Shown piece by piece: positions 1-11,671 of a stretch of 64,000 bases of DNA. A model generated the notes under the pieces. It was not told the origin of the DNA. It worked only from the letters and a program-made list of their open reading frames with translations, and did no database searches. Numbering within the stretch: position 1 is the stretch's first letter; each line of letters begins with the position of its first letter. Location: NCBI RefSeq assembly GCF_905147045.1, contig NC_065893.1, positions 2,790,001 to 2,854,000 on the forward strand, written 5' to 3'. This DNA is from Nymphalis io (lineage: Eukaryota > Arthropoda > Insecta > Lepidoptera > Nymphalidae). A program made the translations under genes and the position numbers.

Positions 1-2407
1 ATGAGTGCAAGAAAATCGGCATCTGTGAAGACATTCCCAATTACCCAGAAGAGTTGGTGAAGAATTTGGCACAAGAAGTAAGTTACCATTGTTGCCTAAA
101 TTATACGTTTTATATCATCGTCGTATGTTGTTAAAAAGAGTTTCGCATAGTTTTTTCTGATAATGACGATATTTTACAAAATTTCTACAAATAATACCAT
201 AATATCCACCAAAGTATTTGTATTAAAAAAAAGTGTGGTACCAAAAAGGCGAGTTAAAAACTAGTAACTATACTTACTACTACTACTATATACTACTACC
301 GTACTAACTATAAAGTCATTTTACTTTCGGATTTCTTCCATACATTTTTATACTATCAGTCGTTGACGAGTGATTTAGTCGTCGAATCATGACTATATCA
401 TTTTTATTATTATTTTACTCTCAAAAATACTTTAAGAAACTCAAAATTCAAGAACTTTAAATAAATTCAGTTCAATCACCTGAATGATAGTTTAGTTCGT
501 TTTATCTTCATTTGACATTATAACGTTACAGATTGAAAAACGCAACATCAGCAAATTCAACAAAGACGTTCTGGACATACCACAGATAGCTGAGAGAATT
601 GGACCTGAGGAAGAAATAATTGAGCTTTGTAATTCAGTAGAAAGGGTATATACGATGTTCATATGTTTTTTTTTAATAATAATAAGATAAAATCAGAAGG
701 CAAACGGATAAATAGGTACATGATGTTTAGTGGTCCGTCAATGCACCGCCAACAGTGGCAACTGATAGGTTATATCCCTTGTACTTAAGATGCATCCGAG
801 TTGAGACGTATGCCGCAAATATTTCACAGTCAAGATGCAGACGAGTCGGATGCTTAGTCTTATCTAAACGTAGCTATACTAAATTTAAATTGAGGGCTAC
901 TAACCCAAGCAGGCCTGCCATTGAAATATAACACGAATAAATGTATTAATCTTGTATAACATTTATTTTTACAGCTGTACGCCCCACGAGCCGCGCAGGA
1001 TGCTAATAAAGAATGGTTCCTCATTATGAATGATAAGCAAAAGCCACAGCAAACGTTTCGAGTAGAAATATGCCAGTAAGTTTCAATTATAACCTAAATA
1101 ATAGTTTTATCAATTAAAATATAAGTAATTAAATATATATATATATAAAATACCCATAGATATTGGCACTGTAAGAAATATTAAAAATCCCTTACATGGC
1201 CAATGCGGCCTTGGGAACTAAGGTATTACGTCCCTTTTGTCTGTAGTTATACTGGCTCTCTTATCCTTCAAAGCTATACCAATGAGTGTATAATGCAAGT
1301 GTGTCACTCTATCTCTTTATTTAACTACAAGTTATATTATTCGACGAAAATTATAAACCTGATAAAAAAGCATGGAAATGTTTGATTGTGTGTGTGTTTG
1401 TGTGTTTGATACGTGAACAATTACATTTGATCGTATATATTTAATTAAATAAGTTTGGTTATGAAAATGTATGAATACATTATTGCTAATCCTCTTCCTT
1501 AGAGATTACGCATTCCTTACTGGTAGCGGTCTGTGAAAGCGTTAGTTTATTTACCAATCTTGTAATCAATCAACAGCCAATCGTTGTCCACTGCTGAACA
1601 TAGGCCTCTCCCATTTATTTAACAACACAAATGATTTTGGCGCCTGTGCATAATTGAACAGAGTTAATATAAATTTTTATTTATAAATAATTGTTCTTAT
1701 GATTTACTTTAAAAAAGCCCTGTTGTAATTTAACTACGTATTTACACTTAGTGTGTTAGTGTATTATATTTCCCTACTAGAACTGGGACTCCATGTGAAA
1801 TGTTGCTAGTATTTTGAGGACTTTACCATTTGGTTATATCATCATTACCGTTACATCGAGCCTAGATTTTTTTTTTAATATTTGCTAAGATCGATATTGG
1901 TCTTGGTAGACCGAACGCGTTTATCCGCTGTGCGTGCGTGGTTGCTGATTTCTTGTTAGTACACCGGTACTAATATATAAGAGACAAAAATATCTTGCGA
2001 TTTCAAAATCAGTCACTGAACAAAATCGCTACTGCATGCACTTTGTACTATTATGTTATATTTTTTGGCGGTTTAAAACCGCTCGCGTTTTATCATTGTG
2101 CGCGCTAAGCCTAGTACTCTATTTCACTTTTCTACCAATCTTACAGAATTTCACAGCACTATTGTATGGAATTATACTTTGAGGTGACATATGTTGTCTG
2201 TATAACATTCATACAAATGTATTTTATATTTACAGAACAAGAGATTCGCCTTGCTCATCAGTGGCGTATTTCCAAAACGGCTACGAAGCGCGATGCGTCC
2301 AGAAATACATGTTACGGCAGATGTTTGCCATAAATGACCAAAAGGAAGTCGTCGAAAGACCCTTTCAAGTGCCCAGTTGTTGTTCTTGTGTAGTCAAAGT
2401 AGTGTAA
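1..2407 (+). CDS. spz: Spatzle-like cystine-knot ligand, paralogue 1 (3' part)
   Basis: Secreted Toll-receptor ligand of the Spatzle family, 5' end outside the window. Exons seen: 1-77 (frame opens at base 3), 532-645, 975-1075, 2236-2407 with TAA at 2405-2407. All junctions are GT..AG. The first exon carries a C-K-K-I-G-I-C-E pro-region motif followed by N-Y-P. The knot domain has the seven family cysteines: E-L-C, E-I-C, S-P-C, A-R-C, then C-C-S-C near the end. Family knowledge: Spatzle is made as a proprotein, cleaved after Arg by a clip-domain serine protease, and the C-terminal knot dimer binds Toll. A candidate cut is A-E-R/I-G-P in exon 532-645. An N-I-S glycosylation sequon lies at 544-552. 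The 975-1075 exon is 101 nt, as in the two downstream paralogues. Signal peptide and promoter are not in the window. Family assignment is firm; orthology to a numbered Spatzle is not settled. Confidence 0.9.
1150..1285 (-). repeat. Old Metulj-like SINE fragment in Spatzle-1 intron
   Basis: Diverged match to the middle of the abundant 290-bp SINE (words such as ttgggaactaag and ctgtagttatactggct are kept). It lies in the 1076-2235 intron. The rest of that intron, including a slightly GC-richer patch near 1880-2110, shows nothing I can identify. Confidence 0.6.
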
Positions 2408-2802
2408 CAAATAAGACTATTCTCTAATTATATTATACATTTCTTGTTGTATTATTTTATATAAGATATGTTATTATAGTATTTGGTTATGTCAATTATA
2501 ATGTGTTTTAATTATAAATATATTTTAAGTATAATATAACATATAGTTTTTGTTCATCTATCAAAATGTTACACAAATATTTCAATCAAAAATGAATATA
2601 ATTATATTAAGCATTCAGAAGTGAAATGAGTTTTATAAAAACCATAAATTTACATGTTAAAATAACATTAGAATGAGTATACTACAGAAACATAACACAT
2701 ACACACGTGTATTTGTGTGTGTTATAATGTGAGTAGTAGTATTGTAACATAATGTCAGGAATATGTAAAAAAAAAGTACTAAATTGTCTATGGTTTAATC
2801 TT

Positions 2803-3001
2803 TATAATTCAACTCGTGCTTCACGTTGAAGGAAAACATCGTGAGGAAACCTGAATGCGTCTAATTTCACTGAAATTCTGCCACATGCGTATTCCACCAA
2901 CCCGCATTGGAGAGCGTGGTGGAATTAGCTCCAAACCTTCTCCTCAAAAAGGAGAAGAGGCCTTAGCCAAACAGTGGGACATTCACAGCCTGTTACTTAC
3001 T
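2803..3001 (+). repeat. tRNA-headed SINE (family B), 5'-truncated
   Basis: Body and tail of a SINE seen several times here (full copies at 20912 and 57706). The tRNA-like head is missing; the tail ends in the family's cagtgggacatt / ctgttact words. It sits in the 3' flank of Spatzle-1. The sequence from 2408 to 2802 is AT-rich 3' flank with no unambiguous AATAAA. Confidence 0.8.
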
Positions 3002-3042
3002 TTAATCTTTATATCTTATCGTTAATATATTTGATTAGTATT

Positions 3043-3112
3043 GACAGTATGTAATAAGTCTACGCATGACTACGTTTTACGTTACGACAGTATGTAATAA
3101 GTCTACGCATGA
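3043..3112. repeat. 27-bp direct repeat, 43-bp period
   Basis: The 27-mer starting gacagtatgtaataagtcta occurs at 3043-3069 and again at 3086-3112 without mismatch. It directly precedes the 3' end of the LINE insertion, so it may be a local duplication connected with that insertion or with replication slippage. Confidence 0.85.
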
Positions 3113-3154
3113 GTGAATAGGGAAGGCACCTCATACGTTACAGGCAAGCATGAT

Positions 3155-6100
3155 CTTTTTTTTTTTTTATATCGCCGGGAGGGCAAATGACTCTACTCCA
3201 CCTGATGGTAAGTGGTAGTAGAGTCCAAACGCGACGACGGCCAGTACAGACGGGAAAAACGTTCTGCACTAGCCGCCTTCGCCTTGCCGGCCCGCAAGAT
3301 GCCTCTTCACGCCTCGTTTGAAGGAACCCGGGTTGTAAGAGGAGGGGAATACGTGAGCTGGTAAGGAATTCCATTTTTTGGAAGTGCGACAAAGAAAGGA
3401 GTTGCCAAATTTCTTTGTTCGCGATGGAATTGATGTCACAGTTAGGCGGTGACATCGAGAACCAGCTCGCGTGGACTTAAGAAGGAAGGGGGAAGCAGGA
3501 ATTAGAGAGAATAATATCTCAGAGCACTCGCCGTGATACAGTCGATAGAAAGCGCTCAGTGCTGCTATCTCACGACGCAATTGTAAAGGTTCAAGGGTGT
3601 TTGTGACCTTTACGTTGCCAATAATGCGTACGGCACGTCATTGCAACCGGTCCAAGGCCTCAAGTAGGTACTTAGCGGAGCCATCCCAAAGGTGCGAGCA
3701 ATATTCCACGCAAGACCGTACCTGTGTTTTGTATAGCAGGCACAGTTGTTGTGGCGTGAAAAAGCGCCGCACCTTGTTCAGAACTCCGAGTTTCCGTGAA
3801 GCTGTTTTTATAACAGCCTCGATGTAATCCCTTGGACTAAGGTCGCAGCGAACGTCAATCCCCAGCATGGCGATTTTGCTTTGCATCACCAGCGGAGTAC
3901 CACAGAGGGAGGGAAGAGGGGAAAATGTTGACTTTTTCGCCGTGAGAGCGCATACCTGTGTTTTCTTGGCATTAAACTCAACAAGATTATCAGAGCCCCA
4001 TTTGGCGATGAGATCTAACGTCCTATCGAGTTCAATGACAAGATTCTCCCGCCTCTCCTCAGTTTCCGCCCGCCCAGCCACTGCGCGTCCGTGGTATCCA
4101 CCATGCACTGTACTATCATCTGCATAGCAATGTATGTTCCCAAGGGAGAGCATATCATTGATATGCAAAAGAAAGAGTGTGGGAGATAGCACAGATCCCT
4201 GGGGGACGCCAGCATTCACTACATAGAATTGTGAAGCGCAACCATCTACTAAAACACGAAGGCTACGCTTGTGTAGGAAGCTGGCAATCCAGGTGCATAG
4301 CTGAGCAGGCAGACCATATGCCGGTAGCTTGGAGAGAAGACTTCTGTGCCAGACCCTGTCGAAAGCCTTGGAGATATCGAGGCTGACAGCCAACGATTCT
4401 CCATGCTTGTCGATAGCTTCACCCCAGAGGTGCGTTACGTACGCTAGAAGATCACCTGTGGACCGTTTTGGTCGAAACCCGTATTGACGATCATTAATTA
4501 AAGAGTGATCTTCTAGGTAATGGATCAATTGGTTGTTTAAAATCCGTTCCATCACCTTACAAAGTACTGAGGTGATAGCTATTGGCCGATAATTTGCCGG
4601 GTCAGACCGATCCCCTTTTTTGGGAACCGCTTGCACATTAGCTCTTCTCCAAGCCTCCGGCACACTTCCCGAAGAGAGAGAAAGTTGGAACAGGCGCGTT
4701 AACACAGGAGACAGCTCCGCTGCGCACTTCTTCAGCACTATGGCTGGTATTCCATCGGGACCGCTAGCTTTCCGTACATCAAGTGATTGCAGCTCCGCAC
4801 ACACATCACGTTGCCTGATTTTAATGTCAGGCATCGTATGGCCACATGCAGGTATTGTAGGTGGCAGTGCACTACAATCATCGATGACGGAATTGTCGGC
4901 AAAGAGTTTAGCCAGGAGATCAGCTTGCTCTTGCGGACTGTGAGCTAGCGATCCGTCCGGATTTCTGAGCGGTGGCAGCGAAGGTTGGCAGAAATTGTTT
5001 TGCACAGACTTGGTCAGACGCCAGAAGCTACGGGAGCCCCTAGGATGCGAAACAAGGTCATGACCAATCTGTACAATGCGCTGTGCATCCGCTCTCGTGT
5101 ATGCCTTTCTACAGGACTTGGAATTTTTATTATAGTTTGCTTTCAGTGAGTCAATGTTAGATGCCCCGCTAATGCAGCCGTTGATCCACTTGCGATATGC
5201 CGCCTGCTTAGCTGATACAGCATTGGCACATTCACGAGTGAACCAACGGTTACGCGTACTCCTACTGACGAGATCTGAGCTAGAAATGTAGTATTCCATT
5301 CCTAGCATGATCTCGCCAGCAACAGCAGCGGCACTAGCTGTCGCGTCATTCCCACTGAAGCAACGTTCCTTCCAAGGGACCGACGCATAGTAATCGCGCA
5401 TACCGTCCCAATCCGCCGACTTATAGTGCCAAACGCGACGTTTGCATACCGCTAGTGGCGGCAGCTTGGCCTGTGGCACTCTGGTAGAAATAAGGCTGTG
5501 ATCCGAAGAGCCAAGAGGAGCCTGAACCACAACCTAATATTCCACCGGGTGAGAAGTCAGCAGAAGGTCCAGTAGAGAAGGTGCTTGCCCATCAATGTCT
5601 GGGATCCTGGTGGGCTGATCAACCAGTTGGGTCAAGTCATGTGTGAGAGCAAAAGCATGAGCAGTCCTTCCAGCATGGTCAGTTTTGAGGGATTTCAACC
5701 AGGATTCGTGGTGAGCATTAAAGTCCCCCAAAAACACCAATTCCGCGTTAGGAAATTGCTCTTGCGCAGCATCTGCCACCCGACTAAGATGGTCAAATAA
5801 TCGGCTTGTCTCCAAGTCACCATTGTGGGATCTGTAGAGGCACACGTAGACTCGGCTCTGACGAACCAGGTCCACACGTACCACCAACATGGAGAAGGAC
5901 CCCTCGTCCTCCAAGCAGCGCAGTCGGTGACAGCAAACATCCGTCCTGACGAACAAGCATACTCCGGCTTTCGCTTTGAAGGATTCTTCAAGCGTGCAGC
6001 CGGGATAATTAAGGTAGCTGGTATCGGCAGGACGGAGTATTTGTGTCTCCGTGAGAAACAACATTGCTGGCCGTGCTGTCTCGAGATGGTGGTGGACAGC

Positions 6101-6798
6101 GTTGAGGTTAGTGTGGAGTCCTCGGATGTTAGAGAACTCGACCTCAAACAGCGAGGGTATGGTGGGGGTGAGCACCGCTGTACGACCGTTATTTCTTTTT
6201 TGTTGCGCCATTTGGGAGAAATTAAATGGAAAAGAGACGTGAAGCGAGCGATGTATTGCCACGATAGGGATGGGCAAAGTGTGGAGGCGTGTTTCCCCAA
6301 GTGGTTGCCAAAAGGAAAAATACACTGACCCGCCGGACGGAAGGGCCCCCGAACCCCCCCGGAAGTGGCCGCCGGGACCCCACCTACCAGTCACCAACCG
6401 GCACGACGGTCCACCCCGAGATTATGCGTGGCCTGGTGGGGCAGCCTCACGAGCTGGTTAGGCACGCTCGGGCCCCTGTACTATGCCACGGGCGGCCAGC
6501 GGAACAGCCGTTTCTTCGGGTCTCCCTGACCGGCAGGTCAATACAGTTTCCCCCGGCATTGGTTCAACAGCCGTCTCCAACTGGACCAACACCCATCGTG
6601 GCAATACTCGCTCGGGCTCTGGCTGTACGCTGGCTGACCTCGAAACGCGGCTGCAAGCCACTTCACGAGTTTTTCACCATGCGTACGGTGGTAACAAGCC
6701 AGGCGGATGTTAGCATCCTACCACCAGATGAGCAGATGGTCGCTCAGATATCCCTTAGTCGCCTCTTACGACACCCATGGGAAAGAGAGGGGCAGTGA
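3155..6798 (-). mobile_element. CR1/jockey-like LINE, near full length, copy 1
   Basis: Non-LTR retrotransposon on the minus strand. Its poly(A) tail is the poly-T run near 3155-3168, then a 3' UTR (about 3169-3268), an endonuclease plus reverse transcriptase reading frame (3269-6397), and a GC-rich 5' region (6398-6798) with no clear gag-like ORF. Related 3' ends recur at 25825 and 33859 and a second internal copy lies at 7179-9337. No convincing target-site duplication was found. The subfamily was not determined. Confidence 0.85.
3269..6397 (-). pseudogene. LINE endonuclease / reverse transcriptase ORF with two nonsense codons
   Basis: Minus-strand frame of about 1040 codons, from 6397 down to 3269. 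The N-terminal part is an apurinic-type endonuclease: F-S-N-I-R-G-L near the start, L-T-E-T-Q, F-L-G-D-F-N-A-H-H in the middle and S-D-H-S-L-I at its end. The central part is a reverse transcriptase with the A-S-G-P-D-G-I-P block, Q-Y-G-F-R, G-V-P-Q-G-S-V-L-S-P and the catalytic Y-A-D-D. The C-terminal part has the W-N-S-L-P motif usual in insect LINEs. Two stops interrupt this single frame: TAG at 5534-5536 and TGA at 3638-3640. The neighbouring copy has CAG and CGA at the matching places, so both are probably C-to-T nonsense mutations. This copy is not expected to be mobile. Confidence 0.88.
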
Positions 6799-7178
6799 AA
6801 TGTATTCTTTCTCCGTCACTGCACGGATAAGATCTAAATCTTCTTAGAGTATCTATTTGCTTTAAATTATTCTTTAGTCCTTTTCATGTGTTTATAAGAT
6901 CACTTAATTACAAATAACATACATATACACATTTTTGATAATTTATTAACACAAAAATAGAATAAATTGTAATGTCTCGTCCTGCGATTCGAAGAATAAT
7001 ATTGCAACTTGATCAACGAGCAAATTACTCATGATTGTCATATAAGCCAAAGTACACAATGATTATACCATAAATGGATCGTTTTATTACGTCAAAAGAT
7101 GTGTTATATTCATTCATTCATTCATCCATTCATCATCTGACGATTCAAAAGAATAATTCATATGTTAAACTAATTTTT
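6799..7178. other. Spacer between the two LINE copies
   Basis: AT-rich sequence without a gene. The only structure seen is a short attc-type simple repeat at about 7110-7132. Confidence 0.6.
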
Positions 7179-9337
7179 GCCGTGATACAGTCGATAGAAA
7201 GCGCTGCTATCTCTCGACGCAATTGTAAAGGTTCGAGGGTGTTTGTGACCTTTACATCGCCAATAATGCGGACCGCACGTCGCTGCAACCGATCCAAGGC
7301 CTCCAGTAGGTACTTGGCGGAGCCATCCCAAAGGTGCGAGCAATATTCCACGCAAGACCGTACCTGTGTTTTGTACAGCAGGCACAGTTGTTGTGGCGTT
7401 AAAAAACGCCGCACCTTGTTCAGAACTCCGAGTTTCCGTGAAGCTGTTTTTATAACAGCCTCGATGTAATCCCTTGGACTAAGGTCGCAGCAAACGTCAA
7501 TCCCCATCATGGCGATTTTGCTTTGCATCACCAGCGGAGTACCACAGAGGGAGGGAAAAGGGGAAAATGTTGACTTTTTCGCTGTGAGAGCGCATACCTG
7601 TGTTTTCTTGGCATTAAACTCAACAAGATTATCAGAGCCCCATTTGGCGATGAGGTCTAATGTCCTATTGAGTTCAATGACAATGACAATGACTCTCCTC
7701 AATTTCTGCTCGCCCAGCCACTGCGCGTCCGTGGTATCCACTATGCACTATACTATCGTCTGCATAGCAATGTATGTTCCCAAGAGAGAGCATATCATTG
7801 ATATGCAAAAGAAAGAGTATGGGAGATGACACAGATCCCTGGGGGACCCCAGCATTCACTACATAGAATTGTGAAGCGCAACCATCAACTAAAACACGAA
7901 GGCTACGCTTGTGTAGGAAGCTGGCAATCCAGGTGTATAGCTGAGCAGGCAGGCCGGCGGCTAGGAGAGAAGACTTCTGTGCCAGACCCTGTCGAAAGCC
8001 TTAGAGATATCGAGGCTGACAGCCAACGATTCTCCATGCTTGTCGATAGCTTCATCCCAGAGGTGTGTTACGTACGCTAGAAAACCACCTGTGGACCGTT
8101 TTGGTCGAAACCCGTACTGACGATCATTAATTAGACAGTGATCTTCTAGGTAATGGATCAGTTGGTTGTTTAAAATCCGTTCCATCACCTTACAAAGTAC
8201 TGAGGTGATAGCTATTGGCCGACAATTTACCGGGTCAGACCGATCCCGTTTTTTGGGAACCGCTTGCACATTGGCTCTTCTCTAAGCCTCCGGCCCACAT
8301 CCCGAAGAGAGAGAAAGTTGGAACAGGCGCGTTAACACAGGAGACAGCTCCGCTGCGCACTTCTTCAGCACTATGGCTGGTATTCCATCGGGACCGTTAG
8401 CTTTCCGTACATCAAGTGATTGTAGCTCCGCACGCACATCACGTTGCCTGATTTTGATGTCAGGCATCGTATGGCCACATGAAGGTATTGTAGGTGGCAG
8501 CGCACTACAATCATCGATGACGGAATTATCGGCAAATAGTTAAGCCAGGAGATCAGCTTGCTCTTGCGAATTGTGAGCTAGCGATCCTTCCGGATTTCTG
8601 AGCGGTGGCAGCGAAGGTTGGCAGAAATTGTTTTGCACAGACTTGGTCAAACGCCAGAAGCTACGGGAGCCCCTAGGATGCGAAACAAGGTCATGACCAA
8701 TCTGTACAATGCGCTGTGCATCCGCTCTCGTGTATGCCTATCGACAGGACCTGGAATTTTTATTGTAGTTTGCTTTCAGTGAGTCAATGTTAGATGCCCC
8801 GCTAATGCAGCCGTTGATCCACGCGCGATATGCCGCCTGCTTAGATGATATAGCATCGGCACATTCACGAGTGAACCAACGGTTACGCGTACCCCTATTG
8901 ATGAGATCTGAGCTAGGAATGTAGTATTCCATTCCCAACATGATCTCGCCAGCAACAGCAGCGGCACTAGCTGTCGGGTCATTCCCACTGAAGCAACATT
9001 CCTTCCAAGGGACCGACGCATAGTAACCGCGCATACCGTCCCAATCTGCCGACTTATAGTGCCAAACGCGACGTTTTTATACCACTAGTGGCGGCAGCTT
9101 GGCCTGTGGCACTCTGGTAGATATAAGGCTGTGATCCGAAGAACCAAGAGGAGCTTGAAAAACAAACCTGATATTCCATCGGGTGAGAAGTCAGCAGAAG
9201 ATCCAGTAGAGAAAGTGCTCGCCCATCAATGTCTGGGATCCTGGTACCAACCAGTTGGGTCAAGTCATGTGTGAGAGCAAAAGCATAAGCAGTCCTTCCA
9301 GCATGGTCAGTTTTGAGGGATTTCAACCATGATTCGT
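7179..9337 (-). pseudogene. LINE copy 2, truncated at both ends
   Basis: Close copy of the LINE at 3155-6798, matching approximately 3531-5711 of it. It starts inside the endonuclease domain and covers most of the reverse transcriptase, including Y-A-D-D. It stops before the C-terminal motif and lacks the whole 3' UTR and poly(A). Several frameshifts break it, for example near 7677-7695 (a small acaatg expansion) and 8283. The 5' loss is ordinary for LINEs. The 3' loss is unusual, because reverse transcription begins at the 3' end, so a later deletion or a segmental duplication is likely. Confidence 0.85.
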
Positions 9338-9430
9338 AAATTAAGACTAGAAGCTCGTAGAATTCTCATTTTTCATCAATTACGTGTTAGGCTCATTATA
9401 ATACCGACTAATAATCGACTATTCTATCGT

Positions 9431-9535
9431 CAAAAAGTATTGTTGTGTTCCGATTTGATGGGTCAGTGGGCCAGTGTTACTACAGATATGAGTATGACCT
9501 CTTAGTTCCCAAGGTTGGGGCCGCATTGAACGCAC
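9431..9535 (+). repeat. Metulj-like SINE fragment
   Basis: Diverged internal part of the 290-bp SINE: tattgttgtgttccg, gccagtgt and cttagttcccaaggttgg words remain. Both ends are missing. Confidence 0.65.
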
Positions 9536-9589
9536 GGAATTGTTAATTTACCATAGTTATTTTACACTTACCATAGTTTGTCCAGAGGG

Positions 9590-10030
9590 TGGATCTACCA
9601 GTTATCTGTCCGATAGCTGGTTGGAATCACTACGGGTACGCGACCCCGGACTGCTCTAGCTACTAGTGTCACATTCCTGTATCTTCCGTGACCACAGTAT
9701 CCTCACCCCTCTCCTTGATACGTTGTTTCCCAAAATTATCCTAGCGTCACGCCAAAGAAGAAGGAAAACTAATATTAAACCCGGAGCGGTGCCTCCGTTT
9801 AGGCGTAAGCCAGTCACCTGCGGCCAAACCAGCACCACACGTATTGACTCGTCATTCCTGCGGATCCTGCTGGGGAGGAGGAGAGGGTGGCATGGGTACT
9901 GGGCAAGCCCGTGTTGCCATAAAGTCGCCTGGCCCAGGCGTAGCAGCATCCACGGAGAGGACACTTCGCTCACCTGTCTTGCAGGTGGAAAACAACACGG
10001 AGAGTGGCTTGCTTAAATCATCTGACAAAG
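9590..10030. other. GC-rich block, probably transposon-derived
   Basis: About 440 bases of much higher GC than its surroundings, with open frames of just over 100 codons on both strands, neither matching a family I recognise. Its position beside LINE and SINE debris and its abrupt compositional edges suggest a fragment of another LINE 5' region, but this is inference. Confidence 0.4.
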
Positions 10031-11074
10031 ATGCAGAGGCCTATATTATTTAGTTTGACACTTACCATAGTTATTTTAAATTAAAAAATGTTTCACTGCA
10101 CGTGCGCTACTTAATGTTGGATAACTGACTCGCATTTTAACTTGTCAAGATTATTTATAATAATCATGAGTTTCGAATATTAATTTTGTCATTACTCATG
10201 AAAATGTAGATTATTTGAGAATGCCTAATTAGAAAACGATGACAAGCTATATGTGTTGGGTAGCAACTATTTTTCCCCATAATAATTATTTTATATCAAT
10301 TTATATTAATTTATCCTAATAATAATAATAATAATTGATGAAATCTCGATGTATATGTCATATTGACTCTATTAAGTGTTTTAACAATACAATTAGGAAG
10401 ATGAGCTTATTTTTTTATGATCTCAAAAAAACATATTTAAAATATCAAAAATACTGGCGAAAGAATTTTTACGATAACTGCAAAAATGATAATTTTTTAC
10501 ATTTTTTTAAAGTTACGAGTTCTTAAATTCTTTTCTGTAGCTACCGATCGACGCGTGACGTCACATCGCGCAACGTCGCTTGCTCGCCCATACAATTTTG
10601 CCAGTATTTTCGCGTTATTCTTTATTTTATTTATATTTCAGTTAGTATAAGCAAAATTCCATATATTTATTACACAGTACTATAACAGTATAGGAAAAAT
10701 ATCCATAATATGGAAAAAGTTCCATAAATATATTATCAACAAAAACAAGTAGGTATTTTCGTGGTGAGCATTTTAATGTATGTACCTTAGCAGTGAAATT
10801 TATCGTATTTATAAGTTTTTAGTTTGAGGATCAAATAATTAATTTTTACAGGCTAGTTATAGATATTCGTTTAATATAAACATAATTCAGAATGCTCGTA
10901 ATATGGCTTTGATACGTTGAAAAGCGATAGTGTCAATGGTATACATTGAAAAAATCCTTAATGACTGTGACTCATTGAAATTGATTTTTACAACATTATG
11001 TTTAAAAAAAAAACATTATGTTTCATTGAAAGTCAAATATGTAGCTTAATATAACTTTACGTCAGCTCCTCGCT
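10031..11074. other. AT-rich intergenic stretch
   Basis: No gene or recognisable element apart from the CRE-like palindrome at 10555-10564 and a short aat-type simple repeat near 10315-10335. Confidence 0.6.
10555..10564. promoter_or_regulatory. Perfect CRE-like palindrome GTGACGTCAC
   Basis: Ten-base palindrome containing TGACGTCA, the full CRE consensus bound by CREB/ATF proteins. It lies in a short GC-richer island (10545-10605) within AT-rich DNA and is not near a recognised gene start. The same ten bases occur at 12000-12009, and neighbouring words are shared in inverted orientation, so it may instead belong to a transposon end. Confidence 0.45.
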
Positions 11075-11245
11075 TAAAATTCTACAAGGCGAAAATTCAG
11101 CCCCACATGGAGTACTGCTCTCATCTCTGGGCGGCAGAAATTCATATCATCTCGATGTCTGGAAATCCACTACTACAACGCTATTTTTAAAGCATTTCAT
11201 GCCTCACACAGGCACTTTTGCGTAAAAAAGGTTTCTTCAAGTAAC
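11075..11245 (+). mobile_element. LINE reverse transcriptase C-terminal fragment
   Basis: Plus-strand reading gives F-Y-K-A-K-I-Q-P-H-M-E-Y-C-S-H-L-W, the conserved motif downstream of the reverse transcriptase catalytic core in CR1/jockey-like LINEs. It is followed by a decayed piece with internal deletions. Confidence 0.7.
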
Positions 11246-11378
11246 AGTTTATTTGATTACAAGTAGGCTCCTCACATCGCTATGTGACCAATGTCATAGT
11301 ATATTTGCATCCTTAACATTCGAGATTGTTAATATTATTTGTACGGCTCTGTATCGTATACCTAAACGATATACCTAT

Positions 11379-11671
11379 ACTGGTGGTAGGGCTTTGTGCA
11401 AGCTCGTCTGGGTAGGTACCACCCACTCATCAGATATTCTACCGCAAAACAGCAATACTTGATATTGTTGTGTTCCGGTTTGAAGGGTGAGTGAGCCAGT
11501 GTAATTACAGGCACAAGGGACATAAAATCTTAGTTCCCAAGGTTGGTGGCGCATTGGCTATGTAAGCGATGGTTGACATTTCTTACAATGCCAATGTCTA
11601 AGGGCGTTTGATGACCACTTACCATCAGGTGGCCCATATGCTCGTCCACCTTCCTATTCTATAAAAAAAAA
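11379..11671 (+). mobile_element. Metulj-like SINE, full length
   Basis: Starts actggtggtagggctttg and ends in ttcctattctat plus an A-run, about 290 bp. Orientation is set by the A-tail. The same unit recurs nearly intact at 13455, 18105, 21338, 22947, 32072 and 36851. The family name is from recollection of lepidopteran SINEs. Confidence 0.85.

Noticed and set aside
6458..6798. Frames in the LINE 5' region considered as a gag-like ORF
   Set aside because: No zinc-knuckle cysteines or other gag motif was seen; treated as 5' untranslated region.
9656..10016. Overlapping frames of over 100 codons on both strands
   Set aside because: Both-strand openness reflects high GC; neither resembles a known protein.
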